Source: an uncultured Clostridiaceae bacterium (GTDB lineage Bacteria; Bacillota; Clostridia; TANB77; CAG-508). Taken from it: a stretch of 9,589 nucleotides of DNA. Position numbers and translations under genes: made by a program. Position 1 is the stretch's first letter; each line of letters opens with the position of its first letter. The stretch covers positions 1 to 9,589 of the forward strand of contig CATZDQ010000055.1 of NCBI GenBank assembly GCA_958417695.1, read 5' to 3'. Positions 1 to 6,642 of the stretch are shown in pieces. The notes beneath the pieces were generated by a model. The model was given only the letters and a program-made list of their open reading frames with translations, was not told the DNA's origin and did not search any database.

Positions 1-13
1 GCTAATATATTAT

Positions 14-985
14 ATGGCACAAGGAAAAACAGAAGGAAAACATTATTTCCCGATAGCTAATTTTAAAGAAGTAAGAGATTTAAGAATAGGAGAAATTAGA
101 GATAACTTTAATAAATATATGGAAACATTTCTAACACAATGTAGGACGCCAAGCCAAGCATCTAAAAATTTTTACAATACTTTTTATACGGCCAAAATGA
201 ATCAACCAGAATATCGTCTAGAACTTACTCCTGAATTTGAAGAAATTTTTGGAACAGAACATTATGAAAACCAATTTCAAGTGGAATGCAAAACACCATT
301 TGCACTTTCAGAAGAAAGAAAGCAAGTATTAGAGGAAACACTAAAGAAACAAAGAGAAGGAAAAAATTCTAGAGAACAGTTCTCTACTGACTTGAAATTT
401 GAAGGAACAAAGATACCTATAAAAGTAGAAGAGGAATTAACAGAAGAAGACGTTAAAGAAATTCTAAATAATACAGACAGAAACCTTCTAACAAAGCCAC
501 TCTCAGATGAAGAAATAGTTAATTTAGCACAAGAAAGAATAAAAAGAATACAATTAGCAAGGAAATTAGATAAAAAAAGTATAGTTCAAAAATGCAAACC
601 ATTATTGATAAAAGAATTATTAATAGAAGATATTCAAACCAAGTATATAGCACCATATGAACAAACCGCTAGTGAATTATTACAGAAAAGTAATATATTA
701 GTAGAAAATACACAGAGTAAAAAGCAAACTCGCTTTGATGTATATCAGCAGTATGAAGACGAAATTATGACTTTGAGAAGAAATACAAATATGGATGAAG
801 AAAATTCCATACAAATAAGAGAAAAAACAGAATGTCAAACAGCTATACTTACTGATTTTTGGAAAGAAAAAGTAGAAGCCTATAGAAGAGAGGAAGATTT
901 ACTAATTCAAAAGTATAATACAATTGCTATAAAAAAAGGACATATACCATTTCAAGAAGAAAATGAAGGTTTCGTACAAGAATAA
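14..985 (+). CDS. Hypothetical charged protein, possibly 5'-truncated by the window edge
   Basis: I do not recognise this protein. From the ATG at 14 it is 323 residues long, very rich in Lys and Glu, with no signal peptide and no membrane segment, so it is probably cytosolic. Much of it looks alpha-helical, with charged stretches around residues 100-185 and 245-310, and it has four scattered Cys that form no obvious metal motif. No nucleotide-binding or catalytic motif is visible. The start is doubtful: the 13 bases before the ATG contain no Shine-Dalgarno sequence, and the codons upstream in frame to the window edge have no stop. The true start may therefore lie outside, and this may be the C-terminal part of a longer protein. 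The gene ends just before a strong terminator at 998-1036, so it closes its transcription unit. Base composition resembles the neighbours and gives no sign of recent transfer. Confidence 0.75.
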   Translation: MAQGKTEGKHYFPIANFKEVRDLRIGEIRDNFNKYMETFLTQCRTPSQASKNFYNTFYTAKMNQPEYRLELTPEFEEIFGTEHYENQFQVECKTPFALSEERKQVLEETLKKQREGKNSREQFSTDLKFEGTKIPIKVEEELTEEDVKEILNNTDRNLLTKPLSDEEIVNLAQERIKRIQLARKLDKKSIVQKCKPLLIKELLIEDIQTKYIAPYEQTASELLQKSNILVENTQSKKQTRFDVYQQYEDEIMTLRRNTNMDEENSIQIREKTECQTAILTDFWKEKVEAYRREEDLLIQKYNTIAIKKGHIPFQEENEGFVQE

Positions 986-997
986 GTAAACGATGAG

Positions 998-1036
998 AAG
1001 ATAACATTTTTATGATTTTAAAAATGTTATCTTTTT
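998..1036 (+). terminator. Rho-independent terminator after the first gene
   Basis: A perfect 14-bp inverted repeat (998-1011 with 1020-1033, arms AAGATAACATTTTT and its complement) encloses an 8-base loop. A run of five T at 1032-1036 closes the right arm. It begins 12 bases after the stop codon at 985. The A-rich left arm could also let it work on the opposite strand. It lies upstream of the next promoter and separates the first gene from the phosphatase gene. Confidence 0.88.
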
Positions 1037-1047
1037 CCTTAAAGATA

Positions 1048-1076
1048 TTGGCAGAAAGAAATAGAACTGGTATAAT
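1048..1076 (+). promoter_or_regulatory. Sigma-A promoter of the phosphatase gene
   Basis: The -35 box TTGGCA (1048-1053) and a perfect -10 box TATAAT (1071-1076) are separated by 17 bases. A TG at 1068-1069 adds an extended -10 element. Transcription should start near 1083, giving a leader of about 25 bases. This promoter lies downstream of the ATG at 1012, so that upstream ATG cannot be the start used by its transcripts. Confidence 0.8.
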
Positions 1077-1092
1077 AAATAGACATTGGAAA

Positions 1093-1110
1093 AAGGAAGT
1101 GAAAAAATTG
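1093..1110 (+). promoter_or_regulatory. Ribosome binding site deciding a TTG start
   Basis: AAGGAAGTG (1093-1101) lies 6 bases before the TTG at 1108-1110. An in-frame GTG at 1099 overlaps this site and would have to rely on a weaker GGA at 1088-1090. Starting at TTG puts the active-site Cys at residue 7, exactly where Bacillus YwlE has it, which favours TTG. Confidence 0.6.
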
Positions 1111-1578
1111 AAAATCATGTTTGTATGTACAGGAAATAACTGTAGAAGTCCTATGGCAGAAGGTTTACTAAAAAAGAAATTAGAAGAAAAGCAAATAAAA
1201 AATATAAAAGTATATTCTTGTGGCGTTTTTGCAGAAACAGGTGACTATGCTTCTTATGAAGCAATAGAAGCATTAAAACGATATCAAATAGATATTAGTA
1301 GACATAGAGCTACTAATATAAAAGATACATTTATAGAGGAAATGGATTTGATTTTGTGTGCAACCAGCTCACATAAACAAGCAGTTTTACAGATGTATCC
1401 TTCTCTAAAAGGAAAAGTATATACGATAAAAGAATATGCGCAGACAGATAAAGAAGGAAAAGATATAGATATAAGAGACCCTATGGGATATGGACAAGAG
1501 ACTTATAAACAATGTGCAGAAGAATTGAAGAGCAATATAGAGACAATAGTAGAAAAAATAGAAAACATTAAAGAATAA
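1108..1578 (+). CDS. ywlE: Low-molecular-weight phosphatase, YwlE-like (probable protein-arginine phosphatase)
   Basis: This is a cytosolic phosphatase of the low-molecular-weight protein-tyrosine phosphatase fold, 156 residues from the TTG start, normal for the family. The P-loop CX5R is residues 7-13 (CTGNNCR) followed by Ser14, and the general acid is Asp124 in a DPMGYG motif. In the family, the Cys forms a phosphocysteine intermediate and the Asp protonates the leaving group. The DP-x-G motif followed by ETYKQCAEEL resembles YwlE-type arginine phosphatases (DPFGGS...YK) more than classical tyrosine phosphatases (DPY-Y). In Bacillus YwlE, Thr11 of the P-loop gives selectivity for phosphoarginine, while tyrosine enzymes carry Ile; here residue 11 is Asn, so substrate preference is uncertain. 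The gene has its own promoter (1048-1076). No terminator follows it, so some read-through into pcrA is possible. An upstream ATG at 1012 is in frame but lies inside the terminator and before the promoter. Confidence 0.88.
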   Translation: MKIMFVCTGNNCRSPMAEGLLKKKLEEKQIKNIKVYSCGVFAETGDYASYEAIEALKRYQIDISRHRATNIKDTFIEEMDLILCATSSHKQAVLQMYPSLKGKVYTIKEYAQTDKEGKDIDIRDPMGYGQETYKQCAEELKSNIETIVEKIENIKE

Positions 1579-1601
1579 ATAAAAAAGAAGATGTTAAAAG
1601 G

Positions 1602-1630
1602 TTGACATAGAGAGTAAAAAGGAATAGAAT
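1602..1630 (+). promoter_or_regulatory. Sigma-A promoter of pcrA
   Basis: A perfect -35 box TTGACA (1602-1607) is followed after 17 bases by TAGAAT (1625-1630), which matches five of six positions of the -10 consensus. The predicted transcription start is near 1637, about 26 bases before the pcrA start codon, leaving room for the AAGGAG site at 1652-1657. Confidence 0.82.
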
Positions 1631-1662
1631 AGATACAAACAAAAGTTCTAAAAGGAGATAAC

Positions 1663-3993
1663 ATGCAAGATTTAATAGAAGGATTAAACAATAAACAAAG
1701 AGAAGCTGTTTTGGCAGTGCAAGGACCTTGCTTAGTCATTGCAGGAGCAGGAAGCGGCAAAACAAAGGTATTAACCCATAAAATAGCCTATTTAATGGCA
1801 GAAGAAAAAGTATTACCATGGAACATATTAGCCATTACCTTTACTAACAAAGCAGCCAATGAAATGAAACAAAGAGTAGAAAACTTAGTAGGAGACGCGG
1901 CAAAGGATATCTGGATGGGAACCTTCCATTCCATTTGTGTACGTATTTTAAGAAAATTCATTGATAGAATTGGATTTGATAGCTCTTTTCTGATTTTTGA
2001 TACCAGTGACCAAAAAACATTAATCAAGGAATGTCTTAAATCCCTAAATATAGATGATAAATTATTTAGTGATAAAGGGGTATTAGCAGAAATTAGTAAG
2101 GCTAAAAAGGAAATGTTAGAACCAAAAGCATATAGTGTAAAATATGCAGGAGATTATAGGAAAAGTAAAATTGCAGAAATCTATGAATTATATCAAACAC
2201 GTCTAAAAGAAAATAACGCCATTGATTTTGATGATATCATTAATGATACCATTAAAATTCTAACAGAAAACCCGGATATTTTAGAATATTATACCGAAAA
2301 ATTTAAATATGTATTAGTAGATGAATATCAAGATACCAATAAAGCACAATTTACTTTAGTCACGATACTTGCTTCTAGATATGGAAATATCACCGTTGTA
2401 GGAGACAATGACCAAGGCATTTACAGCTTTAGGGGAGCAGATATTTCTAATATATTAAACTTTGAAAAAGATTTTCCAGGTACACAAATTATAAAATTAG
2501 AGCAAAACTATAGATGTACAGGCAATATCTTAAAAGCAGCCAATAGTGTCATTAAACATAATGAAGCAAAATATGATAAAAAGCTATGGACAGAAAATGG
2601 AGAAGGTAGCTTGCCTTGTATTTATCAAGGAGACGACGAATATGATGAAGCCAGATATATTATTGAACAAATTCGTCATTTGAAGAGAGAAGAGCAAGAC
2701 CATTACTCCGACTTTGCCATCTTATACCGAATGAACTCTCAATCCAGAGCAATAGAAGATATTTTAAGAAGAGAAGATATTCCATATAAAATTATAGGCG
2801 GATTAAAATTCTACGAAAGAAAAGAAATTAAAGATGCCATTAGTTATCTACGTTTAATTGCGAATCCATCAGACAATATTTCTTTAAAGAGAATTATTAA
2901 TGAACCAAAAAGAGGAATTGGAAAAACCAGTATAGATAATATACAAGCCATTGCACAAGAACAAGGAACCTCCATGTATGAAATAATTAAACATGCTGAG
3001 CAATATGGTTTAAATCGTGTATATCTAAACGCAAAAGAATTTATAGAGACAATAGAAGATTTAAGAAATAGAAAAGAAGAATTATTAATTTCAGAATTAT
3101 TAAAAGAAACTTTGAATAAAACAGGTTATACAAAAGCCCTAGAATTAGAAAATACAATAGAAGCGGAAAGTAGAATTCAAAACTTAGAAGAATTAGTAAC
3201 CGTTGCTATGGAATTTGAAGAAGAATTTGCAGAAAATTCTCTAAATGAGTTCTTAGAAAGTATTACCTTATCTAGCGATATTGATAATTTAGAAGAAACA
3301 GACGATATGGTTACATTAATGACCTTACATAGTGCTAAAGGATTAGAATTCCCAGTGGTATTCTTAGTAGGAATGGAAGAAGGAATTTTCCCAGGCTATC
3401 AATCTATAGGAGAACCAAAAGATTTAGAAGAAGAAAGACGTTTGTTTTATGTGGGCATAACAAGAGCTAAGAAAAACTTATTTTTAACTTGTGCAAAACG
3501 TAGAACCATATTTGGTTCAACTAGTTATAATGCGATATCTAGATTTGTAAAAGAAATTCCAGAGGATTTATTAGAAGGCTATGAAGAAATAGACAAGCAA
3601 GGACAATCAGAAGAAACATTTAAAGATAGCAGTTATGGTTGGGAATATGGTAAAAACTATGCTGGAAAAGTAAAAACCTACAAATTTGGAGAAACAGCAG
3701 GCGTAACAGTAGCAGCTAGTCAGATTGACCAAAAGAAAGAAAATACCAATGTAAATCAAGGATTTGCTTTTAGAACAGCAGAAAGTTTCTTAAACAGTAT
3801 TCAAAAACCAAAGGAAAGCTTTGATAAATCTCAATATAAAGCAGGACAGCGTGTATATCATAAGAAGTTTGGAGAAGGAACAATACAAACCATAGAAACA
3901 GAAGGCGACGATTTAAAAGTAGATATACAATTTGATAAAGCAGGACATAAACGATTAATGGCAAAATTTGCAGGACTAGAGATTTTACAATAG
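1663..3993 (+). CDS. pcrA: ATP-dependent 3'-5' DNA helicase PcrA (UvrD/Rep family, SF1A)
   Basis: PcrA unwinds DNA in 3'-5' direction and acts in nucleotide excision repair, removal of recombination intermediates and clearing of transcription-replication conflicts; it is usually essential in Firmicutes. The protein is 776 residues, close to the usual 720-780. Motifs appear in order: Q-motif at LNNKQREAV (8-16), Walker A AGAGSGKT (27-34), motif Ia AITFTNKAA (57-65), Ib GTFHS (86-90), Walker B VDEYQDTN (219-226), motif III VVGDNDQGIYSFRGA (245-259), motif IV EQNYRC (280-285), motif V TLHSAKGLEF (554-563) and motif VI VGITRAKK (597-604). The last 50 residues (about 724-775, GQRVYHKKFGEGTI...) form the Tudor-like domain that binds RNA polymerase, joined by a low-complexity linker (about 645-720). 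The domain order is intact. The start is supported by AAGGAG at 1652-1657, 5 bases before the ATG. The gene has its own promoter and is followed 19 bases later by the nucleotidase gene, so the two are co-transcribed. Confidence 0.97.
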   Translation: MQDLIEGLNNKQREAVLAVQGPCLVIAGAGSGKTKVLTHKIAYLMAEEKVLPWNILAITFTNKAANEMKQRVENLVGDAAKDIWMGTFHSICVRILRKFIDRIGFDSSFLIFDTSDQKTLIKECLKSLNIDDKLFSDKGVLAEISKAKKEMLEPKAYSVKYAGDYRKSKIAEIYELYQTRLKENNAIDFDDIINDTIKILTENPDILEYYTEKFKYVLVDEYQDTNKAQFTLVTILASRYGNITVVGDNDQGIYSFRGADISNILNFEKDFPGTQIIKLEQNYRCTGNILKAANSVIKHNEAKYDKKLWTENGEGSLPCIYQGDDEYDEARYIIEQIRHLKREEQDHYSDFAILYRMNSQSRAIEDILRREDIPYKIIGGLKFYERKEIKDAISYLRLIANPSDNISLKRIINEPKRGIGKTSIDNIQAIAQEQGTSMYEIIKHAEQYGLNRVYLNAKEFIETIEDLRNRKEELLISELLKETLNKTGYTKALELENTIEAESRIQNLEELVTVAMEFEEEFAENSLNEFLESITLSSDIDNLEETDDMVTLMTLHSAKGLEFPVVFLVGMEEGIFPGYQSIGEPKDLEEERRLFYVGITRAKKNLFLTCAKRRTIFGSTSYNAISRFVKEIPEDLLEGYEEIDKQGQSEETFKDSSYGWEYGKNYAGKVKTYKFGETAGVTVAASQIDQKKENTNVNQGFAFRTAESFLNSIQKPKESFDKSQYKAGQRVYHKKFGEGTIQTIETEGDDLKVDIQFDKAGHKRLMAKFAGLEILQ

Positions 3994-4012
3994 AAATAAA
4001 AAGAGGTAGAAA

Positions 4013-4570
4013 ATGAAGAGATTAATGATAGATATGGACGATGTTATTTGTGGAGGTGGTTTCTTAAAATTAGTAAATACCTTTTTAAAAACGAATTATA
4101 CGCAAGAAGATATTTCTACTTATTATATTCAAGACTTAATACCAGTGGAGAAGAAAGAAGAATGGATAACATTTTTTTCTAAGGAAAATGTGTATGCCTA
4201 TGTACAAATGCTACCAGATGCAAAACAGGTTATTGAAAAATTAAACAAAGAATATGAAACATACATCATAACAGACTATATTTATCCAGAATGTCCAAAC
4301 TATTCAGGAGAAAACTTACGAAATAAATTTTGTTATTTGTATAAAGAACTTCCTTTTTTAGCACCAAAACAATTTATATTTGGAGCTGTAAAGGATTTTG
4401 TACAAGCCGATATTAAGATAGACGATATTCCTAGACATTTAGAAAAAGCATCTGAGCAAAAACTGTTATTTACAGCCTATCATAATAAAAATATAACACA
4501 AGAAGAATTACAGACAAGAGGTATTACCAGAGTAAACAATTGGAAAGAGATAGAAAAGAGATTATTGTAA
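4013..4570 (+). CDS. HAD-superfamily 5'(3')-deoxyribonucleotidase-like protein (NT5C/YqfW type)
   Basis: This 185-residue cytosolic protein has the HAD phosphohydrolase layout. Motif I is DMDDV (Asp7 nucleophile, Asp9 acid/base), motif II ends at Thr87 in YIITDY, a Lys at about 127 fits motif III, and motif IV is IDD (136-138) followed by IPRHLE. This spacing and the small helical cap between motifs I and II match the NT5C family, whose members dephosphorylate (deoxy)nucleoside monophosphates; substrate cannot be told from sequence alone. The start has AGAGG at 4002-4006, seven bases or so before the ATG. The gene begins 19 bases after pcrA stops and is followed by a terminator at 4581-4641, so it is the last gene of the pcrA unit. 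A nucleotide housekeeping role next to a repair helicase is plausible but not proven. It could also be an uncharacterised HAD phosphatase acting on another small phosphate ester. Confidence 0.82.
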   Translation: MKRLMIDMDDVICGGGFLKLVNTFLKTNYTQEDISTYYIQDLIPVEKKEEWITFFSKENVYAYVQMLPDAKQVIEKLNKEYETYIITDYIYPECPNYSGENLRNKFCYLYKELPFLAPKQFIFGAVKDFVQADIKIDDIPRHLEKASEQKLLFTAYHNKNITQEELQTRGITRVNNWKEIEKRLL

Positions 4571-4580
4571 TAGAAAAAGA

Positions 4581-4641
4581 AAATGAGGAAAAGGAAGCGA
4601 ATAAAAAAGAATTCACTTCAAAAAAATATCCTCATTTTTTT
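4581..4641 (+). terminator. Compound hairpin terminator of the pcrA unit
   Basis: The outer arms AAATGAGGA (4581-4589) and TCCTCATTT (4629-4637) pair perfectly and run into seven T at 4635-4641. Inside lies a second hairpin, GAAGCGAAT (4594-4602) with ATTCACTTC (4611-4619), with one C-A mismatch and an 8-base loop. The stacked structure and T-run fit intrinsic termination 10 bases after the nucleotidase stop. Confidence 0.8.
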
Positions 4642-4651
4642 GTGTGCAAAA

Positions 4652-4682
4652 GTATAAAATATAAAAAAATGTCCATAATAAA
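4652..4682 (+). promoter_or_regulatory. Possible mother-cell sporulation promoter (sigma-E/K-like) for the coat genes
   Basis: GTATAAA (4652-4658) and CATAATAA (from 4674) are 15 bases apart, resembling the Bacillus sigma-E pattern (ATA-containing -35, CATA-containing -10), although several -10 positions differ. No sigma-A promoter with correct spacing is visible between the terminator and the coat gene. The sequence is very AT-rich, so chance resemblance is quite possible. The call rests partly on the identity of the downstream genes. Confidence 0.3.
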
Positions 4683-4712
4683 AATAAATAGGAAAAGAAA
4701 GGAAGGATAAAT

Positions 4713-4901
4713 ATGGCAAATTTAAGTCAAGTAGAACTTCAAAATTTAAGACACTTAATTGGTGCACACGAGACTTCATACCAAAAATTAAACACATATG
4801 CTTCACAAGCAGTAGATCCACAAATTAAGCAGATGTTTACAAAATCAGCACAAGATGCCTTAAATGCAAAACAAAAATTAATGTCTTTTCTAAATAATTA
4901 G
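4713..4901 (+). CDS. Small helical spore-coat-like protein
   Basis: This 62-residue protein has no membrane segment and no catalytic motif. Its pattern, a MANLSQVEL start, a first helix (about 5-28) and a second helix with ...YASQAVDPQIKQMF... (about 29-60), resembles short ferritin-like helical proteins that sit beside CotF genes in clostridia and are annotated as spore coat proteins. The phrase 'ASQ-DP-IK-MF' is typical of these. The start is well supported by AGGAAGGA (4700-4707), a few bases before the ATG. It is followed 26 bases later by a CotF-family gene, so the two form a small operon likely expressed in the mother cell during sporulation. The specific structural role is unknown. Assignment rests on sequence character plus neighbour, so it is less sure than the CotF call. 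Confidence 0.75.
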   Translation: MANLSQVELQNLRHLIGAHETSYQKLNTYASQAVDPQIKQMFTKSAQDALNAKQKLMSFLNN

Positions 4902-4927
4902 GACAAAAAATAAGGAGGAGAGAATAC

Positions 4928-5173
4928 ATGGACGAAAAAACAATGGTTAATGATATTTTAAATAGTGTAAAAGCTAGTTTAACAACCTATCAAGGTGTTA
5001 TTTCAGAAGCAGAAAACATGCAGTTAAGACAAACTATTCAGCAAATGAGAAATAGTGATGAAAGCTTCCAATATGAGCTATTTAAAGTAGCAGAAACAAA
5101 GGGATATTATAAACCAGCTGCACAAGCAACCGTGACAGAAATACAAACTGTAAAAAATGAATTACAACAGTAA
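4928..5173 (+). CDS. CotF-family spore coat protein
   Basis: This 81-residue protein matches the Coat F family seen in Bacillus and clostridia: the MVNDIL-S-KASLT opening, the central ISEAEN-QLRQT--QMRNSDE-FQYELF stretch and the KGYYKPA ending are its hallmarks. The family forms helical bundles and is deposited in the spore coat. The start has a near-perfect AAGGAGG (4912-4918) 9 bases before the ATG. It lies 26 bases after the preceding small coat-like gene and is followed within 10 bases by a terminator, making a closed two-gene unit. Its presence indicates that the organism can form, or descends from ancestors that formed, endospores. Confidence 0.9.
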   Translation: MDEKTMVNDILNSVKASLTTYQGVISEAENMQLRQTIQQMRNSDESFQYELFKVAETKGYYKPAAQATVTEIQTVKNELQQ

Positions 5174-5180
5174 AATAAAG

Positions 5181-5200
5181 CTTCCGTAAGGAAGTTTTTT
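5181..5200 (+). terminator. Rho-independent terminator of the coat gene pair
   Basis: CTTCC (5181-5185) and GGAAG (5190-5194) enclose a GTAA tetraloop and are followed directly by six T (5195-5200). The stem is short but the loop and T-run are ideal, and it starts 8 bases after the stop codon. Confidence 0.82.
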
Positions 5201-5292
5201 CAATTTTAAAAGAAAAACAGAGCATACCCGAAAGAAAAAGAGATAAAAGCAAACAGATAATAAAAATAGAAGATTTTAGAGTTATATGCGAA

Positions 5293-5321
5293 TTGTGAAA
5301 AAAGAAAGATTAGGATAAAAT
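5293..5321 (+). promoter_or_regulatory. Probable sigma-A promoter of the M23 peptidase gene
   Basis: TTGTGA (5293-5298, four of six matches) and TAAAAT (5316-5321, five of six) are 17 bases apart. The predicted transcription start near 5328 gives a short leader of about 20-30 bases. The remaining sequence from the terminator at 5200 to here is A-rich and holds nothing else I can identify. Confidence 0.5.
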
Positions 5322-5342
5322 AACCACAAGATATAGAAAGAT

Positions 5343-5359
5343 AGGGAGTGTTTAAGATT
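5343..5359 (+). promoter_or_regulatory. Misplaced strong ribosome binding site at the M23 gene start
   Basis: AGGGAG (5343-5348) overlaps the only conventional in-frame start codon, GTG at 5348, and so cannot serve it well. It lies 8 bases before an in-frame ATT at 5357, an ideal distance. An in-frame TAG at 5342-5344 excludes starts further upstream. The start is thus either GTG 5348 with a weak GAAAG site (5336-5340) or ATT 5357. Confidence 0.45.
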
Positions 5360-6367
5360 AGTAAAATAAAAAAGACACTAGTTCACGTAAGGACTTGGAC
5401 AAAATTTACGATACTAATTGTAATAGCTGCTTTTTTTATTGTAGGTGCGATTAGCGTTTTTTACAAACCAGTATATAGTGTTAGCCTAAATGGAGAAATT
5501 ATTGGATATAGTGAAAACAAAAGCGAACTACAAGAAAGAATTAATGCATACATAGAAAAGGGTAATCAAGAAAATGTAGCATTTGTGGATATCGATACAC
5601 TACCACAATATAAGTTATGTTTTTCGAAAAAAGATGTAGAAACAGATGATGAAGCTATTTTTAATAAAGTAGTGGAACAAGGAACTACCTATTACAAGTA
5701 TTATGCTATTACAGTCAATAATGAAGAAAAATCTTATGTAGCTAGTTTTGAAGAAGCAGAAAAAGTAGTAAAGGAACTAAAAGAAAAGAATAGTAGTAAC
5801 AAAGAAAAATTAGGCATTCTAGAAAAATATGAAACAGAATTAAAAGAATTTACACAAGTAGAAACTTGTGTGGCTAATCTTTATCAAAAACCAGTAGTTA
5901 CACAAAAAGCAAGGTCAGCATCTGTAAGCTCTTATACAGCTGGTATGTATGCTACAGGTCAAAATACGTCAACTGCAAAAGTAAATCTTGGAATTTCTGT
6001 TATAAGACCAGTATCTGGTGTATTAACATCTCGTTTTGGATATCGTTGGGGTAGAGGGCATAAAGGCATTGACATAGGAGCTTCAAAAGGAACACCGATT
6101 AAAGCAGCAGCAGGAGGAACCGTTACTTTATCACAATATGGTTATAATGGCGGTTATGGAAATTATGTCATTGTATCACATGGAAACGGCGTGCAAACAG
6201 TATATGGACATTGTAGTTCTTTAAAAGTAACAACTGGCCAAAAAGTGTCACAAGGTCAATTGATTGCAACTGTGGGATCTACAGGAGATTCTACTGGAAA
6301 CCATTTGCATTTTGAAGTAAGAGTTAATGGTGTAGCGCAAAATCCATTAAACTATGTATCTTACTAA
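5348..6367 (+). CDS. Membrane-anchored M23-family peptidoglycan metallopeptidase (LytM type)
   Basis: This protein cuts peptide cross-bridges or stems of peptidoglycan outside the membrane. It is 339 residues from the GTG at 5348. A positively charged N-terminus precedes one membrane helix (about 19-38) with no obvious cleavage site, so it is probably a single-pass anchored protein facing outward. Residues 42-180 form an extracellular domain with the VSLNGEIIGYSENKSEL pattern common in clostridial M23 proteins. A Ser/Thr-rich linker (about 185-212) leads to the M23 domain (about 216-339). Its zinc ligands are expected at H238, D242 (GHKGIDIG) and H321, with catalytic His at H288 (YGH) and H319 (NHLHFE), by comparison with LytM, so the enzyme should be active. 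The start is uncertain, since the AGGGAG site fits an ATT codon at 5357 better than the GTG. The gene has its own promoter and two terminators. A sporulation (SpoIIQ-like) role is possible given the coat genes, but no specific feature shows it. Confidence 0.92.
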   Translation: MFKISKIKKTLVHVRTWTKFTILIVIAAFFIVGAISVFYKPVYSVSLNGEIIGYSENKSELQERINAYIEKGNQENVAFVDIDTLPQYKLCFSKKDVETDDEAIFNKVVEQGTTYYKYYAITVNNEEKSYVASFEEAEKVVKELKEKNSSNKEKLGILEKYETELKEFTQVETCVANLYQKPVVTQKARSASVSSYTAGMYATGQNTSTAKVNLGISVIRPVSGVLTSRFGYRWGRGHKGIDIGASKGTPIKAAAGGTVTLSQYGYNGGYGNYVIVSHGNGVQTVYGHCSSLKVTTGQKVSQGQLIATVGSTGDSTGNHLHFEVRVNGVAQNPLNYVSY

Positions 6368-6408
6368 AAACTAAAATCAAAAACAAATGTTAAGAAAAAT
6401 AGATATTA

Positions 6409-6446
6409 AAAAATACTTTCTTGTTGAAAAATAAGAAAGTATTTTT
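6409..6446 (+). terminator. First Rho-independent terminator after the M23 gene
   Basis: A perfect 14-bp stem, AAAAATACTTTCTT (6409-6422) with its complement at 6433-6446, encloses a 10-base loop. The right arm ends in five T. It begins about 40 bases after the stop codon. Confidence 0.85.
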
Positions 6447-6465
6447 GTCTAAAAAGGATAAAATT

Positions 6466-6502
6466 AAAAAAAGCTTTAGTTTCAATATCTAAAGCTTTTT
6501 TT
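6466..6502 (+). terminator. Second, bidirectional-looking terminator
   Basis: A 14-bp stem, 6466-6479 with 6489-6502 (core AGCTTTAG), has a 9-base loop and ends in seven T. The matching A-run on the left means it could also stop transcripts from the minus strand. It lies 20 bases beyond the first terminator and acts as a backup. Confidence 0.82.
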
Positions 6503-6544
6503 ATATTATATGAGATTATGAAGAAATATTAAAAAAACATTAGT

Positions 6545-6642
6545 CCAAACCTAGAAATAGCGATAGACATTGGCCGAGAACAACGACCATGAAAGAAAAG
6601 GGTAGCCTAAAGAATAGGTGGAAACTTAAATACCACCCTTTA
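6545..6642. other. Gene-free, G+C-richer structured segment of unknown nature
   Basis: The stretch 6503-6720 holds no credible gene. Its core (about 6545-6640) is around 42% G+C by my count, clearly above its surroundings, and is rich in inverted repeats: TGGCC/GACCA flanking 6571-6589 (one mismatch), AAAGGGT (6597-6603) with ACCCTTT (6635-6641), CCTA (6606-6609) with TAGG (6615-6618), and an alternative GGTGG (6617-6621) with CCACC (6633-6637). The last pairing excludes the two before it. This could be a small structured RNA or the decayed end of a mobile element. I cannot match it to a known RNA family, and its strand is undecided. A tiny reading frame (ATG 6590, 18 codons) lacks a ribosome binding site. 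Confidence 0.35.

Noticed and set aside
1012..1107. ATG at 1012 as an upstream start giving a 188-residue phosphatase
   Set aside because: The ATG lies inside the terminator hairpin loop, and a near-consensus promoter (1048-1076) lies downstream of it; the extra residues have no family counterpart.
4702..5173. The two small genes as a toxin-antitoxin pair
   Set aside because: Size and spacing would fit, but the second gene has clear CotF-family signatures and neither shows toxin or DNA-binding motifs.
6603..6641. T-box-like GGGTGGTA on the minus strand, after the mecA terminator
   Set aside because: Only the first half of the T-box consensus matches, the CCGCG part is missing, and no aminoacyl-tRNA synthetase or amino-acid gene follows on that strand.
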